Shown here: positions 54,546-64,000 of the stretch, piece after piece
Position numbering within the stretch: the stretch's first letter is position 1
Layout of the letters: each line of letters starts with the position of its first letter
NCBI GenBank assembly: GCA_033032175.1
Contig: CM065304.1
Span: 4,836,001 to 4,900,000 of the forward strand
DNA: 64,000 bases
Direction of reading: 5' to 3'
DNA from: Saturnia japonica
Lineage: Eukaryota; Arthropoda; Insecta; Lepidoptera; Saturniidae
The notes under the pieces: generated by a model
Databases searched by the model: none
What the model was told of the DNA's origin: nothing
What the model saw: only the letters and a program-made list of their open reading frames with translations
Position numbers and translations under genes: made by a program

Positions 54546-54584
54546 TTAACTTGTTAAAATCGAATACAACTTATTTCATTTTAA

Positions 54585-55030
54585 TCTATACAATTAATAA
54601 AATTGAAGTGTCTGTTAGTAATGTCAAAATAACAGTTTTCTACTAAATGCATATGAAAGTATATACGATACCTATATCAAAAAGCCCATTTTTCATTTTT
54701 TTGTTTGTCTGTCTGTCTGTCTGTTTATACTTGGTAATCTCCGAAACGCTTAGATCAATTTTGACGGGACTTTCACTGATAAATAGCTGATGATATAGGG
54801 ACTAACTTGAGCTATTTTTATTTTATAAAAAGAATTAGAGTACCGTGCAAATAAAAAAAACTGATCACGATGAATCAAATCGGGACAATAAATGGCTTAT
54901 GCTGAGTAAACCATAAGATATATAGCAAATTATTGTACTAAATAATTGTAGACATTAAAAACACCTATAAAAAAGTCAGGTAGAGTATACTTCTATCTTC
55001 TAATGAACAGGCACAATAAGAATTTTTATT
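54585..55030 (+). repeat. MITE-like family, plus copy (right arm)
   Basis: It runs from 'caattaataaaattgaagtgtctgttag' to 'ctaatgaacaggcacaataagaattttta'. It lacks the outer ~80 bp of the family, as does the opposite arm at 48115. Confidence 0.75.
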
Positions 55031-55989
55031 AAAATAAAAATAAAGTTTTATAAACTTATGAGATTTCGATCAGAAATATAGTTATGATAGTTTTGAAAAA
55101 ATAATATTACTCTCCAAGTGTCTAGCTGCTGAGTAAATAGTGCCTCACCACGTCCACTCGTGATGTATCCATTGGCAATTTGAAACGCTAAGAAATCTTA
55201 GTATCACCTATTTCGGCCAATGGCACACGGTCTGGTTGACCACCAGTCATATGGAGAAGTCAAACATTGTATTGATTCGTGGATGGATATCTTCAATAGA
55301 TCAGCATTTTTCAAGTTGGGGTTCGATTATTGACTTAAAGGTAGTGGCGAACGTTGAACAATACTTTCAATCATAATGTGTACTAAGGTTATTTTATAAT
55401 AAAAGCATTAATTAAAAATAAAACGGCGTGAGCAAAGTTGTATACAATTGAATTATATTATTTATTGTTCAAAATGAATTACTCGTGACTAAGGTTAGAT
55501 GAGAAACCTGTATGAAATATCAATGAATTGCCTCCAGCACAATATTTTGAACTGAGTTTGGACCCCGGTCGGCAGGTCTCCGGCCATCCCTTGTTTTATT
55601 TAATTACAAATTGTGACAAAAACATATACGCTATTCTGTAGTAACTTTACATTTAAAGGGAGTTAATAAAGTTTATCTCTTTATAAGTACCTACCTACAT
55701 CTCGTACTTAGTTTTATGTGATTTCAATAATAATTAACCATATTTACGGTATAGTCCCTAAGGCACAATAATATCACCAATATTTAAATTTATCACACTT
55801 GGCTATTTTCTCTCGGTGGAAATGTACTGGTAAAACCACAATTTTAGTAAAATTTCACTTTAGATCAACTTTAAAGTCCGGCGAAGGATAAACAACCCTT
55901 TTTAAATCAATCAAACACGTTTAACAAGGAACAGTAAATAAACGCTGAACATAAATTGAGTAATATTAACACACACAAAAAAAGTAATA
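55031..55989. other. AT-rich DNA, nothing recognised
   Basis: No gene, RNA or clear repeat is seen. Confidence 0.45.
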
Positions 55990-56505
55990 ATATAAATAAC
56001 TCACCTACGTGTCCTGCTATTAGGAAAAAGCGTCCAGCTCAGCACATGCTGAAGTGTCACGGGGCACTCAGCGCTGATTTTCAGCTGAAACCCCACAGCA
56101 AGTCACGGTGCGCCAACAATAATCAATCAAAATAAAATTAAAATAATATAAAACAAATAAATATTGTACTTCATATGTTTCATAATATAACCAGAAAGTA
56201 TACAGTTTAATAGCCTCGTCGGATATTGGTGAGCCCAGCACAATATTACAGTTACCAACATTATAAAACTTGTAGTTAAGTTGAATCTGTTTCCTGAAAA
56301 CATTTCCACGAGTATATTCCATTAAGAAATGGTAAGTGTCCTCTAAAATACCACAAACTACCAAACATGAAAGAAAATTTGTTTGTTACTAAATGTCCAG
56401 AACATAACCGAAATGCTTTTATAATATTATGTCTGCTTATAGAACAATTGTCGATCCAAGAGATTGCAGTTTCAGGTTGAATAGTTTTATACCATATACC
56501 TACCT
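55990..56505 (-). pseudogene. C-terminal fragment of a LINE-encoded protein
   Basis: On the minus strand, frame pieces read ETAISWIDNCSISRHNIIKA, FRLCSGHLVTNKFSFMFG and (56364-56280) VVCGILEDTYHFLMEYTRGN. This has the order of the tail found after the RT/RNase H in several insect LINEs: a basic 'H.I.aFRL.SGH...nkf' stretch followed by a C...C....H.l.eC zinc-like knuckle. The last Cys is Y here, and the frame breaks at least once. It probably belongs to a LINE with RNase H or a relative. The GC-richer 55995-56110 would be its 3' UTR. Confidence 0.5.
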
Positions 56506-57378
56506 TTTAGGCGAGGTCTCTCGTCAAAGTACTCCTTTCAAAAAATTGCGGCATTTTTGCTTAATTCCGTGAACGCTTGATGAATGAATGATGAATACTA
56601 TAGATATCAGTAACGCGTTACCGACCGACGGGTTGGAGGAATGCCTGTCTAAGATAAATAAAAAAAAGTCATCGGTTTAAATCAGAGACATCTAGTATAA
56701 ATCTTATTTGATTTTTTTTTCAAAAGGCCCTTTTTTACTATATATGAATTCTAGATGTGCCCGCGACTTTGCTCACGTTGTATACAGATCGCCACTTTTT
56801 GTCAAAAAACAAATTGGTCCAGCCGTTTCAGAGGAGCGCAACCACAAACACCGTGTCCCGAGATTTGTATATATAAGATGTGTAGAAGTCTTCACAAACC
56901 ACAAGAAATAGTATAAAAATTTTCTTGTGTCATCAATAAATAGGCCTTAATTGATTCAATGGGCAATTTATTTATATGATTGTAATAATATTACCTTTAC
57001 AGTGGAAAGTAAGTTCAAAGTGAAGACACCAAGTAACACTTGAGAAAGTCCAGAGAATCACGATTTGTAGTTTAATAATTAATCTACAACACTGACATTA
57101 CTAAACGCACATATTATATTATATTTGTACTGTCTTACAGTTACTAGGTTACCACACTTTTTTTTTTTTCAATTTTAATTTAGGTACATAAGTATAAAGA
57201 GTTCTTACAATAACATATATTTCTTTCTTTACGCCACTGAGCGTTGATGAGAGAAAGTATACGTTCTACACTGGCGTTATGTGCAAAAATAGAAAACATG
57301 AACTAAAATGTTTACTAATTCTATATAATCACTTATAATGTTTCTACCTATTTAAACTTTCAGAAAAACTGCCATCAT
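56506..57378. other. Unannotated, repeat-like fragments
   Basis: 56735-56880 ('gatgtgcccgcgactttgctcacgttg...ttggtccagccgtttcagaggagcgcaaccacaaacaccgtg...gtatataagatgtg') resembles the end of a common insect dispersed repeat. The rest is AT-rich without features. Confidence 0.4.
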
Positions 57379-57686
57379 CTAAACTTCTTGTTTACGCCGC
57401 TTTGGATATTTTAACTTTCTTTGTGTCCCCATCAAATCCAGGGTGCCATTTAAGCCACTCGACCAATTTCGTCTCCTGAAATGGTCAGAGTACTGATGGC
57501 TCATCGGAGCTAGTTCCGCCATCCGCCGCTCGCGCGCTTTACATAGCTCCCGCACACGCATGCGCGACACATTTGTCTTACAAATGTCATTTAAAAAAAA
57601 GCGCATTAGATATATTTTTCCGCTGATATTTAAGTAAATATTAAAGAATTTGGAAATCGCATCGCATCGCATTATAAATAATTGTA
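57379..57686 (-). other. Possible coding fragment next to the gap
   Basis: A minus-strand frame of ~60 codons (from an ATG near 57560, containing KARERRMAELAPMSHQYSDH and ending KYPKRRKQEV at 57379) lies in GC-richer DNA. The frame runs on into the N gap. I do not recognise a family; it could equally be a repeat or chance. Confidence 0.25.
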
Positions 57687-57786
57687 NNNNNNNNNNNNNN
57701 NNNNNNNNNNNNNNNNNNNNNNNNNNNNNNNNNNNNNNNNNNNNNNNNNNNNNNNNNNNNNNNNNNNNNNNNNNNNNNNNNNNNNN
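57687..57786. other. Assembly gap, exactly 100 N
   Basis: 100 consecutive N, the conventional scaffold-gap placeholder. It sits directly at the edge of the satellite array, so the true distance and the array start are unknown. Confidence 0.98.
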
Positions 57787-59790
57787 TATCCTATAACACA
57801 ATAATATCAATTATTTACCGTAAAAGATTTTCGATATTTCACCCGAAAAACTGAAAATTTACTTCAAAAAAATTTACCTACAGATCCATATACAAATATC
57901 TTGTTCAATACCTTCGATACATAGCCGTGTCATATATCAAATTCTTTGTCCGTCTTGCTTCATCTTGTTATATAAAAACAAATACAGTTACAGTACAGAT
58001 TTTCGATTTTTCATCGAAAAAACTGAAAATTTTTATACTCGACTTTGACAATTTATATAGAACTGTATATAAGAAATATGTTGTTTATTTTTGTGGCTCC
58101 TCGTTGATAGTGGTCCCCCGCACACATTGCTGTCATCGCTTGTGTCGCGGCGGTCCATCTGTAATAGAAATTCACTAAAATCATTAAATTACACTTTTTC
58201 ACATTACCATCGAAACTACCAACAGCATACCTACTTTTATAATTTCAGTACATTCCTTTAACCTCCCTGATCCGAAACACCTTTCCTTTCTCGCTACTCC
58301 TACTAGAAGTTAGTCATCAAACTGATTTTTTTAGAACACAGAGAGACTCTCCTTACCGTAACTACCTCAGTCAGTCCACACCTTTAGGGATTGTGGAATC
58401 GAATATACATAATTGCATATTCCTTTTGGTATAGTCGTGTCTTATATCGAAATGTTCGTTTAGTTCTGCTCTATCCTATAACACAATAATATCAATTAGT
58501 TACCGTAAAAGATTTTCGATATTTCATCGAAAAACTGAAAATTTACTTCAAAAAAATTTCCTACAGATCCATATACAAATATCTTGTTCACATACCTTCG
58601 AACATAGCCTGTCATATATCAAATCTTCGTCTCGTCTTGCTTCATCTTGTTATAAAAAACAAGATACAGTTACAGTACTAATTTTCGATTTTTCATCGAA
58701 AAAACTGAAAATTTTTATACTCGACTTTGACAATTTATATAGAACTGTATATAAGAAATATGTTGTTTATTTTTGTGGTTCCTCGTTGATAGTGGTCCCT
58801 CGCACACATTGCTGTCATCGCTTCTGTCGCGGCGGTCCATCTGTAATAGGGTCCACACCTTAGGGATTCTGGAATCGAATATAGATAATTGCATATTCCT
58901 TGGTATAGTCGTGTCTTATATCGAAATGTTCGTTTAGTTCTGCTCTATCCTATAACACAATAATATCAATTAGTTACCGTAAAAGATTTTCGATATTTCA
59001 CTGAAAAACTGAAAATTTACTTCAAAAAATTTACCTACAGATCCATATACAAATATCTTGTTCACATACCTTCGATACATAGCCGTGTCATATATCAAAT
59101 TCTTCGTCTCGTCTTGCTTCATCTTGTTATATAAAAACAAGATACAGTTACAGTACTAGATTTTCGATTTTTCATCGAAAAAACTGAAAATTTTTATACT
59201 CGACTTTGACAATTTATATAGAACTGTATATAAGAAATATGTTGTTTATTTTTGTGGCTCCTCGTTGATAGTGGTCCCCGCACACATTGCTGTCATCGCT
59301 TGTGTCGCGGCGGTCCATCTGTAATAGAAATTCACTAAAATCATTTAAATTACACTTTTTCACATTACCATCGAAACTTACCAACAGCATACCTACTTTT
59401 ATAATTTCAGTACATTCCTTATAACCTCCCTGATCCGAGAACACCTTTCCTTTCTCGCTACTCCTACTAGAAGTTAGTCATCAAAACTGATTTTTTTAGA
59501 ACACAGAGAGACTCTCCTTACCGTAACTACCTCAGATCAGTCCACACCTTAGGGATTGTGGAATCGAATATACATAATTGCATATTTCCTTTGGTATAGT
59601 CGTGTCTTATATCGAAATGTTCGTTTAGTTCTGCTCTATCCTATAACACAATAATATCAATTAGTTACCGTAAAAGATTTTCGATATTTTCATCGAAAAA
59701 CTGAAAATTTACTTCAAAAAATTTACCTACAGATCCATATACAAATATCTTGTTCACATACCTTTCGATACATAGCCTGTCATATATCAA
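57787..59790. repeat. ~685-bp satellite, three well-preserved units
   Basis: The anchor 'tatcctataacacaataatatcaatta' occurs at 57787, 58471, 58947 and 59637, giving unit lengths of 684, 476 and 690 bp. The 476-bp unit lacks the block from 'aaattcactaaaatcat' to 'ctcagtcag', with the join 'gtaatagggtccacacc'. Each unit has two related sub-blocks ~178 bp apart built on the hairpin TTTTCGAT-ATCGAAAA. Neighbouring units differ mostly by single-base indels. Confidence 0.93.
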
Positions 59791-62700
59791 TTCTTGTCTC
59801 GCGTTCATCTTGTTATAAAAACAAATAAGTTCGATGATTTTGATTTTTCATAAAAATAAAATTTTTTCTATTTCTTTTATAGCTGTTATAAGAAAATTGT
59901 TGTTTATTTTTGTTTCCTTTAATTTCCAAATTCGTAGTTTTCCGGGGTCCATCGAAATAATTAATTCAAAAATTAAAATTCATATTTAAAATTTTTTTTT
60001 TTTCCTTTGGTATGTCTGCAATGTGTTCGTTTGTTCGCTCATCCTTAAAAATTAAACAATTAGTTCCGAAAAGATTTTGAAATTTTAAAAAAAAAATTTC
60101 TTCAAAAAATTTCCTAAATCCTATACAAATTTTGTTAATCCTTCATCATACCTTTATATCAAATTTTCGTTTTTTTCATTTTTAAAAAAAACGAAATTAC
60201 TCAATTTTATTTTCATCAAAAAACAAAATTTTTATATACTTTCAATTTAATAGCTGTATATAAAAATTTTTTTTTTTTCTCCTCGGGTTTAGGGTCCCCC
60301 AAATTCGTCATCCTTTTCCCTCCCTGTTAAAGAAATTCCTAAAATCTTAAATTAATTTTTCAACTTAATAAACACCAAAGAACCTCTTTTTAATTTCAGT
60401 CATTCCAAACCTTGATGGAACATTTCCTTTTGCATTTAAATTGTCTAAATATTTTTTTGAAAAGGGTCTTTACCGAATCCTAGTCGTCCAACCCTTAATT
60501 TAATCAATATACTAAGATTTTAAAATTTTTCGAAAATTTCCTTTAATCTGTCATATCAAATTTCTTTGTTCTCTCATCCATAACCTAATATCAATTTTCC
60601 GTGTTTTCATTTATCAAAAACAAAAATTTATTCAAAAAAATTTCCAAATCCATAAAAATATTTTTAATACCTTCGAACTGCCTTATATAAAATTTTGGTT
60701 TTTGTTATTTGTTTCCGATAAGTTCGACAATTTTCATTTTTCTCGCGAAAATTTTTATATCACTTTAAATTTTTGAATGATATAAGAAATTGTTTTTATT
60801 TTTTGGTTCCTTTATATTCCCTGAACTTGCTTATCGTTTGTCGGGGGTCCTCTTTAACCAATTAATTCGGAAGAATTGATAATTCAATTTAAAACGAAAA
60901 TTTCCTTTAATCTGTCATATCAAATTTCTTTGTTCTCTCATCCATAACCTAATATCAATTTTCCGTGTTTTCATTTATCAAAAACAAAAATTTATTCAAA
61001 AAAATTTTCGATTATCAAAACTTGAATTTATACTGCCTGCATTATAAATTTTGGTTTTTGTTATTTGTTTCCGATAAGTTCGACAATTTTCATTTTTCTG
61101 CGAAAATTTTTAATGATTTACAATTTTAAAGAACTGAATAAAAATATTTGTTTATTTTTTTTCCTCTTATATTCCCTGAACTTGCTTATCGTTTGTCGGG
61201 GGTCCTCTTTAACCACATTAATTTAACGAAAAGATTTCATATTTAAAACTGAAAATTTCCTTTAATCTGTCATATCAAATTTCTTTGTTCCTTTACCTTC
61301 CAATAATACTTATTTACCAAAAATTTTCGTTTTCCCAAAACTTTTATTAAAAAAATACAGTCCAATTACTATTTTTCATTCCTTCGAAAACCTGAATTTA
61401 AATTCTTTGCCTTTTTTACTTGTTATATAAAAAAAGTTTGTCTTTTTGATTTTTCCGAAAAAACTGAAAATTTTTTCCGCGCAATTTAATAGAATTATAA
61501 AAAATATTTTTATTTTTTCTCCCTTGAATTCCCCCGCAACTTCTTATTTTGGTCCCTCCCTGTTAAAGAAATTCCTAAAATCTTAAATTAATTTTTCAAC
61601 TTAATAAACACCAAAGAACCTCTTTTTAATTTCAGTCATTCCAAACCTTGATGGAACATTTCCTTTTGCTATCCTTGAAGTTGTCATCAAATGTTTTTTT
61701 AGCCGGGCTTCCTTACCAATATCATAGTACCCTTAGGGATTTGGAATAATTAAAAATTGAATTCCTTTTTATTCTGTCATATCAAATTTCTTTGTTCTCT
61801 CATCCATAACCAATAATATCAATTTTCCGTGTTTTCATTTTATAAAAACAAAATTTATTAAAAAATTTATCGATTATCAAAACTTTTAATACCTTCGAAC
61901 TGCCATTATATAAAATTTTGGTTTTTGTTATTTGTTTCCGATAAGTTCGACAATTTTCATTTTTCTGCGAAAATTTTTAATGTTTACAATTTATTGAATG
62001 ATATAAGAAATTGTTTTTATTTTTTTCCTCTTATATTCCCTGAACTTGCTTATCGTTTGTCCGGGGTTCTGTAATTCCACATTAATTTGGAACGAAAAGA
62101 TTTCATATTTAAAACTGAAATTTTCCTTTATTCTGTCATATCAAATTTCTTTGTTCTCTCATCCATAACCTAATATCAATTTTCCGTGTTTTCATTTTAT
62201 AAAAAACAAAATTTATTCAATAAAATTTCCAAATCCATAAAAATATTTTTAATACCTTCGAACTGCCTTATATAAAATTTTGGTTTTTGTTATTTGTTTT
62301 CGATAAGTTCGACAATTTTCATTTTTTCGCGAAAATTTTTATATCACTTTAAATTTTTGAATGATATAAAAATATTTGTTTATTTTTTTTCCTCTTATAT
62401 TCCCTGAACTTGCTTATCGTTGTTCGGGGGTCCTCTTTAACCACATAATTCAATAATAAGTAAGATTTTAAAATTTTCTGAAAATTTCTTTTAATCTGTC
62501 ATATCAAATTTCTTTGTTCTCTTATCCATAACCTAATATCAATTTTCCTAAAATTTTCATTTTATAAAAACAAATTTATTAAAAAATTTTTGATTATCAA
62601 AACTTGAATTTTATACTGGTGCATTATAAATTTTTTTATTTGTTATTTGTTTTCGATAAGTTCGACAATTTTCATTTTTTCGCGAAAATTTTTATATCAA

Positions 62701-63125
62701 CTTTATTGAATGATATAAGAAATATTTGTTTATTTTTTTTCCTGTTAATTCCCCGAACTTGCTTATCGTTGTTCGGGGGTCCTCTTAATAATACACCTTA
62801 ATTCAATAATAAGTAAGATTTTAAAATTTTCGAAAATTTCCTTTAATCTGTCATATCAAATTTCTTTGTTCTCTCATCCATAACCTAATATCAATTTTCC
62901 GTGTTTTCATTTATCAAAAACAAAAATTTATTCAAAAAAATTTTCGATTATCAAAACTTGAATTTATACTGCCTGCATTATAAATTTTGGTTTTTGTTAT
63001 TTGTTTCCGATAAGTTCGACAATTTTCATTTTTCTCGCGAAAATTTTTAATGTTTACAATTTATTGAATGATATAAGAAATATTTGTTTATTTTTTTTCC
63101 TGTTAATTCCCTGAAATTCGTTCCC
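59791..63125. repeat. Degraded satellite block
   Basis: It keeps the order of the 685-bp unit (ttcgacaatttt, cgaaaattttta, tgtttattttt, ggtcct..., tctgtcatatcaaat, ataacctaatatcaattt), but units are shortened and AT-shifted. The same altered words recur in several units, for example 'tctgtcatatcaaatttctttgttctctcatccataacc' near 60549, 60912, 61777, 62136 and 62848, and 'ccctgaacttgcttatcgtttgtc'. It is either a diverged subfamily or unreliable consensus. Confidence 0.75.
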
Positions 63126-64000
63126 TTCTGTCGCGGCGGTCCATCTGTAATAGGGTCCACACCTTAGGGATTCTGGAATCGAATATAGATAATTGCATAT
63201 TTAAAATTTTCTGTCTTAAATATTTCCTTGGTATAGTCGTGTCTTATATCGAAATGTTCGTTTAGTTCTGCTCTATCCTATAACACAATAATATCAATTA
63301 GTTACCGTAAAAGATTTTCGATATTTCACCGAAAAACTGAAAATTTACTTCAAAAAATTTACCTACAGATCCATATACAAATATCTTGTTCATATACCTT
63401 CGATACATAGCCGTGTTATATATCAAATTCTTTGTCTCGTCTTGCTTCATCTTGTTATATAAAAAGAAGATACAGTTACAGTACTAGATTTTCGATTTTT
63501 CATCGAAAAAACTGAAAATTTTTATACTCGACTTTGACAATTTATATAGAACTGTATATAAGAAATATGTTGTTTATTTTTGTGGCTCCTCGTTGATAGT
63601 GGTCCCCCGCACACATTGCTGTCATCGCTTGTGTCGCGGCGGTCCATCTGTAATAGAAATTCACTAAAATCATTAAATTACACTTTTTCACACTTACCAT
63701 CGAAACTACCAACAGCATACCTACTTTTATAATTTCAGTACATTCCTTATAACCTCCCTGATCCGAGAACACCTTTCCTTTCTCGCTACTCCTACTAGAA
63801 GTTAGTCATCAAACTGATTTTTTTAGAACACAGAGAGACTCTCCTTACCGTAACTACCTCAGTCAGTCCACACCTTAGGGATTGTGGAATCGAATATACA
63901 TAATTGCATATTCCTTGGTATAGTCGTGTCTTATATCGAAATGTTCGTTTAGTTCTGCTCTATCCTATAACACAATAATATCAATTAGTTACCGTAAAAG
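63126..64000. repeat. ~685-bp satellite, well-preserved again
   Basis: It resumes at 'ctgtcgcggcggtccatctgtaatagggtccacacc', the deletion-variant junction also found at 58845. Anchors lie at about 63277 and 63960 (683 bp). The array runs off the window end. Confidence 0.92.

Noticed and set aside
57379..57810. 143-codon frame
   Set aside because: Its middle is the 100-N gap; only the ~60 codons left of the gap are real sequence and they match nothing I know.

Overview
The window looks like a piece of a moth or butterfly (Lepidoptera) chromosome. It is AT-rich, intron-bearing and very densely packed with transposable elements. Many of the short repeats have the look of common lepidopteran dispersed repeats: ends reading ACTAGCTGTGCCCGCGG, tRNA-derived SINEs with a GGTTCGAT-type B box, and the 'gatagtctatgacctggaataacac' type. 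No species can be named from the sequence.

The only host gene I can support is an SLC35C2-type nucleotide-sugar transporter on the + strand. Five coding exons are visible (3057-3344, 15536-15788, 18382-18548, 20434-20636, 23930-24083). They join in phase with GT-AG introns and run to a stop at 24081-24083. The N-terminal exon(s) lie outside the window or were not found. Its four introns are filled with mobile DNA: a Tc1 element (3584-5322), a mariner (7529-10119) split by a 1.2-kb PIF1-helicase-bearing element, an inverted retroposon pair (11070-12275), a BEL/Pao relic (12450-15065), a 59-bp minisatellite with 3-mer periodicity (16797-17740), tRNA-derived SINEs, and a decayed gene of an unnamed transposon-like family (20947-22500).

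Downstream (24.1-57.7 kb) I see no host gene. The region holds LINE and gypsy fragments inside a small inverted repeat (24453-26443), several minisatellites, a 945-bp near-identical direct repeat (34756-35700 and 39856-40800) bracketing a LINE with an intact reverse transcriptase ORF, a 5'-truncated RTE-type LINE with an 8-bp target duplication, a 145-bp tandem array (46905-47790), and a complete 5.09-kb Jockey-clade LINE (48727-53813) with an 11-bp target duplication. A 0.9-kb internally deleted relative of that Jockey lies at 41315-42215 with its own 13-bp target duplication.

From 57787 to the end the window is satellite DNA with a ~685-bp unit, starting right after a 100-N assembly gap. 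The middle 3.3 kb of it is so degraded that it may be poorly corrected consensus. Apart from the transporter, everything recognisable is selfish DNA. The biology on display is nested transposition, not a pathway. The least ordinary items are the Helentron-like nested element, the unnamed transposon-like gene in intron 4, the long direct repeat and the deleted Jockey derivative.
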